The notes beneath the pieces were generated by a model. It saw only the letters and a program-made list of their open reading frames with translations. It was not told the origin of the DNA and did not search any database. A stretch of DNA of 64,000 bases from Catonia carolina (lineage: Eukaryota; Arthropoda; Insecta; Hemiptera; Achilidae), in contig JAQMRL010000005.1 in assembly GCA_035578175.1 (NCBI GenBank), forward strand, positions 60,369,722-60,433,721. The letters are read 5' to 3'. Positions 54,155 through 64,000 of this stretch are shown piece after piece. Within the stretch, counting starts at the first letter, position 1. Every line of letters starts with the position of its first letter. The position numbers and the translations under genes are program-made.

Positions 54155-55790
54155 AATCTGGTGTGAAACACTCACGCGACTTTATCTTGCCAATGCAAAT
54201 AATTAACAATATAACCTAACATTAGTAGTAAAACATAACCTTATTTTAATCATGAGTGGATGATGCAAAATAAAAATCTACCTCAGTTTGGCTTAATGAT
54301 ACGAAAAATCACACTTTGACGCTAAACTAGGCTCTGTAGAGGAAAATACGTAAAAAAGTTGTAGATCTTTTCATTTTCTATAAATTTTATTGTATACACT
54401 TTTGTCGTAAAATGCATATATTAAGGCCGAAATCTTAAAAAATTCAGTCGTTTTAAAGATTTTCATGAGAAAACAGAAAATCACTAATTACCGCTAAATA
54501 AAGAGTTATACAAAAAATATTTTAAATGAAAGTTGTAGGTTTGTCAATTATCTACAACTTTGATTAATACACTTTTGCGCTAAAATGCATAAGGCTGCAA
54601 TCTTAAAAAAAATAATTCCTACAAAAGAACAGTCTCCCCAAGAATTTCAGCAGATATAGCGCCTATCGTATTGAAGCGTAGAAATATTCAAATAATAACT
54701 CTTTATCAAACTTAACAATCTTTACTTCATTTTATATATATTTTCATAATTACGACAATTTGTACCGTAATGAATAAATATTCTTTAAATGTATATCTAT
54801 TTTTATAATTATTAATGAATGAATATTTCAATATTTTAATTTGTTACGTATCTTAATTAATCTGCTTTCACAATCTTTGAACAATTCAAATATTTCTTTC
54901 AAATCTTCTATTAGACGAATGTCTTCATCAATGTTTTTATACATCTGCCATTGAAAAGCTACCAGATAATCACTATTATTATAAAGTTGAATAGTTTGTG
55001 TCTCTTTTAATAACATGAACGTTGGTGAATAAACTATTTTATCTTCTAATATATATTTTATTTTTATTTTTTAAGAACGAATGTGGGACCTACTAGCTGG
55101 CTTGATATTCAGCCCCACACTAAAATAATTTACAATTTTTATTTTTTTCTCCTTAGTTGCCTAGTAATCATATTTTGTTAATGAAAATTAAATAATTTTT
55201 AAATATTTTATCTTAATCAGCTGGAATTATTTATATTTATTTCAATAGACTCAAATATAAACAACTCCAGATGTCCATTAAATTTGTCTTATTACAGTAT
55301 CTTGTAAAACATAAAAAATGTAGTAAATGAAGCAATTTTGAAAAAAATCGTAGGAGCCGTTTTTGAGACAATCGCAGAAAACAGTAAAATGACATGAATA
55401 AATTACTACTTTCGGTTGACCGATTTTGATGAAAATGTTCGTGTCTGGTCCTCTAGTAGAACCTAACTTAAGTTCCAAATTTCAACTTCGTAAAAAAGAT
55501 ATTTTCTTTGTACAGAGTTTGTTAATTAGATAAGTTCTAATATTTATAAATAAAAATAAATATAATAAATATATATAAATATAATAAATAAATTTATACA
55601 TAAATATAAATTTATAAACTATAAATTCTTGAGATATTTTCTTTACGCACAGACCAATCGCTAAAAACATGTTTTTTGGGTTTAGGGGTCTGAAAACGTG
55701 TAGATCAAGTGAAACTCGATTTCGAAAAGTCGACATGAAAACACTACCTCCCTTCTTACATATTTATATAGGCAAAGTATACATCGTACA
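54155..55790 (+). repeat. Family A copy split by a foreign insertion of about 590 bp
   Basis: The left end TCTGGTGTGAAACACTCACG, CGACTTTATCTTGCCAATGC and both internal units run to GCAGATATAGCGCCTATCGT (54670). The sequence resumes at about 55285 with GTATCTTGTAAAACATAAAA, ATGTAGTAAATGA and goes on through TTTCGGTTGACCGATTTTGA to ACTCGATTTCGAAAAGTCGA, CATATTTATATAGGCAAAGT. The usual CA microsatellite is replaced by (TAAA/ATA)-rich DNA at 55540-55625. Confidence 0.8.
54828..55016 (-). CDS. Coding-looking small ORF inside the insertion in family A
   Basis: The minus-strand frame of 62 codons reads MLLKETQTIQLYNNSDYLVA, FQWQMYKNIDEDIRLIEDLK, EIFELFKDCESRLIKIRNKL, KY and a stop. It is strongly helical and charged. 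It lies in a segment (about 54690-55285) that other family A copies lack. It could be an exon carried by the element or part of another transposon. I do not recognise it and the frame is short. Confidence 0.25.
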   Translation of the reverse strand: MLLKETQTIQLYNNSDYLVAFQWQMYKNIDEDIRLIEDLKEIFELFKDCESRLIKIRNKLKY

Positions 55791-56139
55791 TCATTTAAAA
55801 TGTAGCTATCGTATCATCATAAAATATTATTTTTAAAATTAACGTGAATATTACTTTGTGCTAGTTTTCGATAGTATTTAAATAATCTTTGTCCTTAGTT
55901 ATTATTAAGTTATTATTTTGTTTTATATTTTAATAACACAGTGTTTGTTTTTATTTCCGTGTAAATATTAATTTTATGTTTTCTTTAATTTTTCCTACCT
56001 CAGGTATTAATATGTATCACTAATCTTTCTACCTATAAACTGTAGAGATCACAAATTAACGATTAATTTTTAATACTTTATTAAGATCCTTGTACGTTTC
56101 TCGAATACATCTACCATTACTGTACAAATCAATATTATG

Positions 56140-56390
56140 ACTAATTCGGGGATACAAACTCAAAATTTTTGGAACAGCAGAAAAGAATACAATCAAAACA
56201 ATTCAGGCCTTCCAAACAAAATGTCTGTGAATTGGAAAAGGATCTCTACTGTATGTCTCAAATATACCGTTACATAATGATCTGAAGATGCCTTTTGTTA
56301 TTAGAAGAACCGCCATATTCCATCCTATTTACCATCCATCTCTCACCAAATAGAAATGTCAGGTCTTATCTGTTAGACGCCCATTCCACT
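56140..56390 (+). pseudogene. Jockey-like LINE relic
   Basis: The frame GYKLKIFGTAEKNTIKTIQA, FQTKCL and a stop, then GKGSLLYVSNIPLHNDLKMP, matches YGIQLWGTASHSNIEIIQRF.. and ..PWYISNTILHRD.. of the 50.6 kb copy. A further LSPNRNVRSYLLD near 56340 fits the following LL..H.N.L...LLD region. Stops and frame changes show age. Confidence 0.75.
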
Positions 56391-57000
56391 GTATGTGCGT
56401 CTACAGATACTAAAAATGCAACTTGCAATGCAACAAACCATTGTGAGTTGCAGGATGTACAGGGACTATTTATATACTTCACTTGCATTGTTACATATAT
56501 GATAAATACGTTGTTTGTAGTTGATAAAGTTACACTTAAAAATATTAACACTTCACTATTTTAGCACTGATATTTATATGAACACTTAAGTTCCATTTCA
56601 AGGATTTTCAAGTTCTAAATAAGGTTTCAATTCCAGTTTCACTTCAAGCTATACAGAGTGTTTCAGGAGGTATCTCCCATACTGCACAAACTTATTCCTC
56701 TCATCAAAATAATGAAAAAAAATCATAATAATCATGGGTCCGGAAATGCTTCGTTGGCGAGTTATACAGAGTCAAAGATTTCACCTGAAATTCAGCTCTC
56801 TCACTGAAATTAACTCACAATGAAATATTTAGGGTGTTAATTAGATAAGTTTTATGTAAAATGAGCTAACAAATCGTATAAAACCTGTCCAGAACTCTAT
56901 CTCCAATAGTTTAGGGGAAAGTCGGGGTAAAGCAAAAAAGGTTAGGGTCAAAAATACACTATTTTCAATACACTATTTTGAATACACTATTTAAATACAC

Positions 57001-58034
<1,034 letters not shown>

Positions 58035-58617
58035 TAAATACACTATTCATTTTTATTTTTTGCGTTTGGACTATTTAAAAGAAAACTATTCCGTTTGTTA
58101 TTGATTTTATTTACATTATTTTTTTGAGAATAAAATTCTGTACAAATTACGAGTATATTGAGAATTTTTCTCTGTTTAAAGACAATTTAACAGAGTTATT
58201 GTAGTCCAGACGCAAAAAAGTGTGTTTCAACGCTAACCTTTTTTGCTTTACCCCGATTTTCTCCTAAACTATTGAAGATAAAGTTCTGGGACAGGTTTTA
58301 TACGATTTGTCAGCTCATTTAACAAAGAACTTATCTAATTAACAAACTCAATTAGCGCTCTCAAAATTTAAGTGTGAGTTAATTTCACTGAGGGAGCTGA
58401 ATTTCAGGTGAAATCTTTGACCCTATATAACTCGCCAACGAAGCATTTCCGGACCCATGTTTATACGAACTTTTTTCATTATTTATATACGAGAACAAGA
58501 TATTTATATAATTAGGACTATAATTAGTTATCCATTAACCAGTATATCTAAATCTGTTATGTTATTTATTAAATCTGTAGCCTATAATCCTGTTGTGTTT
58601 TTTCGAGTTATTCTAGG

Positions 58618-58793
58618 CCAGCCCGTGGCGTAGTGGTTAGTGCAACAGGCTTATACGCCGGGGTTTCCGGTTCGATTCCCGGTCAGGCCTGGCATTTTTT
58701 TAATGCTCATCTTCACCTATCATCCTTCTCACCATCTGAACTAATTGCAGAACAGTCAGACGTTAAACCAAAAAAAAAAAAAATAATAATAAA
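58618..58793 (+). repeat. tRNA-derived SINE, family S copy 5 (variant head)
   Basis: GCCCGTGGCGTAGTGGTTAG (box A) and GGTTCGATTCCCGGTCAG (box B) are followed by the family S body in shortened form, AGAACAGTCAGACGTTAAAC and poly(A). The head differs from copies 2 and 4, suggesting a subfamily. No clear duplication flanks it. Confidence 0.85.
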
Positions 58794-60477
58794 AAAATAA
58801 AGGTACCTTTTTTACAGTTTTCTGACAGGATGTGTGTTATCTTTTATTTTAGTTTTTGACTGAAGTGGATTCATTGGATTTGTAGTTGTATGAGTGTTTG
58901 TGTTTGTATCTCTGTGTTCTATGTGCTACAATACACTCATCTCAACCAAGTCATTTATCTGATAATTTTTCAAATATGTTACATTAGGCTATTTGCAGTT
59001 TTTGTAGGTGCGCTAACAGAGTGCAAGGCGACTAACAGAAAAGACCCAAAATGTCAAATAATTTTTGAAACACCGTTTATATAGATACATGTTTACGAAA
59101 GTAAAAGCAGCACAAAAGACGGTTATTGTTAACTTATTACAAAAAGGAATAATGTAAAAAACACTCAGTAGTGGTTTGTTAGATAACCCGCAATATTTTT
59201 AATTACAAAACGGAATACGAATACCAAATACAAGAAGTTGTATTTACTAAGGTTTTACGCGTCTGTTTTTAACTGAATGAAAAGTTCATATCCATTTCAT
59301 TGTCGCGGTCATTCATACCTTGCATTACATAGACAGCACTTTAATAAAAATTATTATTTCAATGTACATATATTTTGAAGTTTTGTTAATTTATCATTTG
59401 AATTTTTCAAGATAGAACATAATACACAACTAGTATTCAAATATTCTTTCTTCCTCTCAAGTACCCAGGACTCACTACCGTACAGAAATACTGAAACAGC
59501 CATATTCTTTTAAAATTTGAATTCAATTTCTGTCCGAAATCTTTTACACAATGATATTGATCTTGTACCACAGAAATACTGGAAATTATTCAGCTTGTTC
59601 TTTATATCTGAATTTCTAGCAAACGTTAGGTCAAATCTTTTATAGCTGATTGATTTTATTTGAATCGTCTAGTTAAAAAAGCAGATACATTCAAAAATGT
59701 TAATTTTTCAGGAGATCTGAAAAACATTTCTCTCAAAAATATGAAATGATACAACATTGCGACTTACTTGAGAAATAGCTTTAGGGTAGAGAATTTTGCA
59801 TTCTGATTTTTAGTTTTCTAATGACCGTAGTTTAAGAGAAATTTCACTTACTATAATGTGGATGTATCTGGTTGTGAAACGGAGTTCGAGTCTAGTATTT
59901 AATTTTGAAATAAACTTCAAAACCGAAATATATAAAACGCATGATTATTTAAATTAGTAACATAATTAATCAGAAATTTTGGTGTTTAGGAATAAAATTT
60001 ATAAAACTTAGGTGTGATAATATTAAATAATTATGAGATAAATATTCACAATGTTTTTTTCGTGATTTATTATTACTAACTTCCTCAGGATAACACTCCA
60101 TTTCGTAATATTATTAAAATACATTACTAACTTTAATATTTGTTTAAGAAAATGACAACTCTATTTATACAAAAAAGAAAAAACGTCCACTTAAAATACA
60201 CCTTGCAACTACCTGCTCATATTACAACATAACCTCAAATTTATGTTCCAGCCGAGTAAGATAAACATAAATGTTTTTCAAGGTCAATACTAGAGATTGG
60301 ATATCTGGTTTTATACACGTTTTTGTTGAGTATGTAGATGGTTTTGAAAAAAATACATGTTACAAAGTATGAAAAAGTTTTTAAGCTGTTAGAAAATGCA
60401 AAAAAATAAAATTTGAAAGTTTTAGATGTATTAGGTTTTGTAATTAGACGATTCATTTGTACTGTTACCCACCAAGT
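58794..60477. other. Unassigned DNA
   Basis: Mostly AT-rich. 59440-59640 contains minus-strand text such as LGSEYLRER.. and NMAVSVFLYGSESWV, hinting at another RTE-like LINE tail (MAVSVFLYGSE..W) at about 59465-59510. It is too degraded to bound. Confidence 0.45.
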
Positions 60478-60924
60478 TATTCTATCGGTAAAGACGTCGT
60501 CGTAAGTCAGCTGTTTAAAAGCTGATTTTTTAGAGATGAAAATTACATGTTACAAATCCTAGTAAAGTTTTTGTTGTTGTTTTACGTCTGACTCTTTTGC
60601 AATTTTTGCTTATACAGACGGTCGAGAATGATGATATGAAAATAATTGATGAAAAACTGCCAGACCCGACTGGAAATTGAACCTGGTACCCTGGCAAATA
60701 ACCCAGTTGCGCTAACCACTACACCATTGGGGTGGCCTAGTAAAGGTGTTATACGGATTCAAATAATAGATATGGGTTACCGGTGTACTCTCTTACGTAT
60801 ATTCGACCTGAGCTGAACAAGTTTTAATCTCAATCATACGTCATACACCCTCATCCTCATCTCAATGGGTCATAGGGTTGCTTATAGAGTACTTAATTAA
60901 ATAGATTGAATTTTACGCACATTT
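60478..60924 (+). repeat. SINE-like family C copy 4 with a nested SINE S
   Basis: Part one is 60478-60567: CGTCGTAAGTCAGCTGTTTA, box-B-like GTTACAAATCCTAGTAAAG. Part two is 60736-60924: GGTTACCGGTGTACTCTCTT, ATCTCAATGGGTCATAGGGT. They are separated by a SINE with an exact 10-bp duplication. Confidence 0.85.
60568..60735 (-). repeat. tRNA-derived SINE, family S copy 6
   Basis: In minus orientation, head CCCAATGGTGTAGTGGTTAG, box-B-like GGTTCAATTTCC, body and tail GCAAAAGAGTCAGACGTAAA then A-rich. It is flanked by CCTAGTAAAG at 60558-60567 and 60736-60745, an exact target-site duplication. Confidence 0.9.
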
Positions 60925-61325
60925 TTGCTGTTGTTTAGGTCATCAGCCGAAACTGGTTTGAACCTCTACAAACTTTGTTAAGTAAAACGAGAAGTGAGGT
61001 GGTTTACTATTGCCGTTCTCAATTTTCCCCACAATTAGTGGGAAAGTATGCTTATCAGGATGCCAGGCTCTCTAAAAAGCATCTACTTTTCACCCTGCAA
61101 ATAACACTTCCATTTCATTCACCACAGGGTTTAAATGTGTACTGAAATTCATTATTCTCAGAGAAGATAACTCTGTCTAGTCTTTTACACATCTACCTCT
61201 TCTGTTCTTAAATGCTTCAGTCATATATTGTCAGGTCATGTAATAATAAATAGAAATAATTTTGTAGCCCTGGAACTAGCAGATCGAGTGCAAATAATTT
61301 AAAACTCCATCTACCTGCTGTGGGC
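60925..61325 (+). repeat. SINE-like family B copy 7
   Basis: TGTTGTTTAGGTCATCAGCC, a box-B-like GGTTTGAACCTC, the GTATGCTTATCAGGATGCCA block and the terminal TTTAAAACTCCATCTACCTG, CTGTGGGCA are present. It directly follows family C copy 4. Confidence 0.85.
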
Positions 61326-62639
61326 ACTAACGAAAATATTAAGGATTGAAAAATTTTACGGTTGTAATTTGGTTTACAACGTTTATGATTGTGTCAGAAG
61401 TTAAACTTTTCAATTTATTTGTAATAAAACGGAGCAAGTAGGGGGTTTTAAGTAAAAATCAATTCAATTACCTTATAAATTAAAAACAAATTTTTAGATT
61501 GAATGATTTTAGAATTTTATATAATTTAAAATCAAGTTTCATTTTACATAAAGCATCATCAATAAAGTTAAAAGCTCTTTACCTCATTGAATCAGCAAGA
61601 GAACTATTTCATTTCGATTTGTCAAGAAATTTAAGTTGAAGTAAAAAAAGTAGAACCGTTGAATTACATCTTCAGACACTTTGTAATATTTTAAACGAAA
61701 TAAGAAGTATAAAATAATTTTAGAGGTAAATTTAACCCTAACTTGTAGTTTCCTTTATGTAGAAAAGGGTTTGAAAAAATATGAAAAAAGGTTGGAAATG
61801 AGAAGTGACATCAATGTTATGCATTTTCACCTGAAAACCTTATATTAGATTAGGTTTTTCTTTTTAGTTTGTGTGAGTGTGTTTATTGTGTTTCACTTCT
61901 ATGTGGTAAGGAGTAGGTAGAATATGCATGTGTTTTAGTGTGTGTGTATGGGCGCGCGTGTGTGTGGAAAGCGTTCAGTGTCGAGTGAAGCAATAAATAA
62001 ATCCAGTACGAGGATAGAACCGGTAAGAAACGTCTTGTTGTCTGTACGTCTGGATGCCAGCGTTGCTCTGTTACCTGACCTTTTAGTGAGGATATTCCAC
62101 CCTGGAGAGATTTTTCCTCCCTTTCATAGTCTTTTCTGCTGAACCTCTATCCTAAAACATTATTTCCCCTTAAGAGGAAATCTCCAAGTTACGAATAAAT
62201 TATCAGCAGTAAGCGACTACCTACTCCTCCTCACCTATCAGCTTTCTCCTTTACCTATCTCTATTTTGTTCACCCTCTCAAAGGATTTTTCCACAGAAAC
62301 TCAACTGTTTGTAACTATTTTACAAACACTTGGCTCGTATAATGAATGTCCAAACCAACAAGATCCATGTAAAATCCTACCATTTAATTATATAAATAAA
62401 AAATAAACTTCATAAATTAAATGACTGTAAAACAAACATTTTGAAAATGATTTTAAACGATACAATCTTTCAATATTTAGTATAATTTTAGAAATTCATT
62501 ACATTTTAAATTTAATCACAATCAAAATTTATAATAATACATGTTTCTTCTGCGTAGAACGTGGCAGAGATCATAATGCTGCCAAAACCAGGAAATTCAC
62601 CGCATGACACTAAGTCCTACAGTCCGATGTACTTGTTTT
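61326..62639. other. Unassigned DNA
   Basis: A TG-rich patch at 61870-61970 (with GGGCGCGCGTGTGTGTGG) and a pyrimidine-rich stretch at 62100-62290 stand out. No gene or known repeat. Confidence 0.45.
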
Positions 62640-62836
62640 ATAATTTTTTTTATTTATATGTACGTTGCAATAGCTAAACTAAAAACGAAAAAATGCTTGA
62701 AATAAACTTGTAGGTTATTTAATTTTCTACAACATTAATTGTATACGTTTTTTCTTAAAATGTACTACTAAGGACACAATCTTTAAAAAACCATTTTTGA
62801 CTAAGAAAGCACAGCGCCACCGAACTTTCTGGGACA
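62640..62836 (+). repeat. Family A fragment, forward half of a tail-to-tail pair
   Basis: It contains the internal unit (TGCTTGAAATAAACTTGTAG, TTTTCTACAAC, CTACTAAGGACACAATC) to AGCACAGCGCCACCGAACTT. It stops at ACACGCACGCACACGTGTGT, a palindromic microsatellite where orientation reverses. Confidence 0.7.
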
Positions 62837-63310
62837 CGCACGCACACGTGTGTGCTTATATAAACGAAATATCTTAAAAACGGAATATTGTAAGTATTTT
62901 AATCTGGGAACTTGAATAAGAAACCGTAGGGGTACCCGAAACAAAATTCTTCATCAAAATCGGTTAACCGGAATTTATAGTTTATTCGTACAATTTTTCA
63001 CTTATTGCAGTTCTATCAAAATTGGGTTCCATTATTTGTGTTAGCCGTCTTTTTTACTAAATTTTTAAGCTCTACACGATAGGATAAGCAAGACTGCTGA
63101 AATTTGTGGGGGTAAAAAGGTGAATGGTGGACTTATGATGGCTGCTTTAATATACTATTTACGGTAAAAGTGTAAACTATATTAAAGTTATAGACAATTC
63201 GAAAATCTACAATTTTAATTTCAGAAATATTTTCTGCAGAACTTAGTTTAACGTCAATAAGTGATTTTCCGTATATTTAAGTCAAAAGAATTGAAAAAAT
63301 GTAGTTTTAG
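62837..63310 (-). repeat. Family A fragment, reverse half of a tail-to-tail pair
   Basis: In minus orientation from about 63300: GAATTACTTGA-type start, ATTGACGTTAAACTAAGTTC, TTGTAGATTTTCGAATTGTC, then CAGCAGTCTTGCTTATCCTA, and the ATTCCGGTTAACCGATTTTG block. It ends in CGTTTTTAAGATATTTCGTT and the shared CA/GT palindrome at 62838-62855. Confidence 0.75.
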
Positions 63311-63857
63311 GAATAATGAAATGAAAATTAATGTTTGGTCTTTACGATAAGTTTTAATCAACATTTTAATGAAAGAATGAACAAGCTTCAGTATTTAATT
63401 GTCATAATTTAACCCGTATGAAAACATTTGCTGAAGTCCAGCTGTCTAGGTGATCGGAAAATTATAAAATTAACAATGACTGATGAAGCCATTTAGTGAA
63501 TTAGTGAGAATTTTCGCATTTAATATAATAATATACATATACGTTTGTACGAAAACAAATTCTAAATTAAATTCTGCACCTTTAAAGTTACTTAAGAAAA
63601 GACGTTAAAGTTATTTTATATGTAACATTTTATGTACTTTAACTTAAAACTGTTTCTCATTTGAAGAAGAACATGAGTGTCACGTAACCGTGACCGAAAA
63701 GTAGTGACGTAGAGTACTTATTTAAAGACGTAAGTACCTGCAGAAAGGTTTATTGCTCGATTACACGCCCAGTCACTCCAATAAAACCTCTTCTTAATGA
63801 ATATTTTCGTCAAACCACCACAATGTACTTTCATGAAAGCACCCAAAAAATTAAATA
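63311..63857. other. Unassigned AT-rich DNA
   Basis: No gene or repeat recognised. Confidence 0.5.
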
Positions 63858-64000
63858 CATAATTTGAAACACTCATTTGACGTTCTCTTAGAATTAAAAT
63901 TATGAAAAAATAACCTATGTTTTTGTGAGTAAAAAAATGTAAAATAAAAACATAAATCAACCTCTGTTCGACTTAAAAATACGAAAAATCACAGATTGAC
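63858..64000 (+). repeat. Family A left end, running off the window
   Basis: TAATTTGAAACACTCATTTG, ACGTTCTCTTAG and then TAACCTATGTTTTTGTGAGT, AAATCAACCTCTGTTCGACT, TAAAAATACGAAAAATCACA follow the usual order. The rest lies beyond the window. Confidence 0.75.

Overview
The window looks like AT-rich, repeat-dense nuclear DNA of an insect. Order is uncertain; the mix of SETMAR-type mariners, jockey-like LINEs and tRNA-derived SINEs would fit Hemiptera, but that is inference. There is no operon structure, no CRISPR array, no recognisable tRNA or rRNA gene and no intact host gene. The longest open frames belong to transposons. The sequence reads as intergenic or intronic DNA built from nested, mostly dead mobile elements.

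The dominant component is one interspersed family, called family A here, with about 22 full or partial copies from end to end. A full copy is about 0.95 kb. The left end carries TCTGGTGTGAAACACTCACA followed by ACTTTCTCTTGCC. An internal unit of about 170 bp is duplicated, and a CA or CG microsatellite always sits at the same internal place. The right end is a small hairpin (CCTATATTCATATAGG) followed by CAAGAGAAAGT, so ACTTTCTCTTGCC and GGCAAGAGAAAGT form subterminal inverted repeats. This architecture resembles non-autonomous Helentrons (HINE/DINE-1 type). One copy (9350-10757) surrounds a CpG-rich stretch with a plausible first coding exon and a splice donor, which suggests gene capture. 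A second copy (54155-55790) surrounds a segment with a coding-looking small ORF.

Three SINE-like families recur. Family S is tRNA-headed with a poly(A) tail and target-site duplications (six copies). Family B is about 390 bp with a box-B-like head (seven copies). Family C is about 300 bp (four copies). Non-LTR retrotransposon remnants include jockey-like reverse transcriptase pieces at 50.6, 53.2 and 56.2 kb, R1/I-like 3' ends at 15.6 and 25.5 kb, and RTE/CR1-like C-termini at 0.7, 4.3, 8.5, 17.4, 19.3, 39.2 and 57.0 kb. A GC-rich chimeric retroelement at 40.9-41.9 kb carries five tandem hairpins resembling the histone mRNA 3' stem-loop.

DNA transposons are a DD41D-spaced mariner with one in-frame stop (33.0-34.3 kb) nested in a PIF/Harbinger-like relic (32.7-34.6 kb); an internally deleted Tc1/mariner relative with 95-bp perfect inverted repeats (22.5-23.1 kb); an internally deleted piggyBac (23.6-24.6 kb); a mariner C-terminus at 0.46-0.71 kb; a helix-turn-helix transposon remnant at 38.4-38.8 kb; and two MITEs.

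Insertion order can be read in several places: family A, then SINE B, then LINE at 25.2-27.3 kb; Harbinger, then mariner at 32.7-34.6 kb; a palindromic element, then a LINE with an (ATT)n tail at 56.7-58.5 kb. Possible host coding exons, all low confidence, lie at 16.7-17.0 (-), 19.7-20.0 (-), 32.5-32.7 (+), 36.2-36.5 (-) and 44.4-44.5 kb (-).
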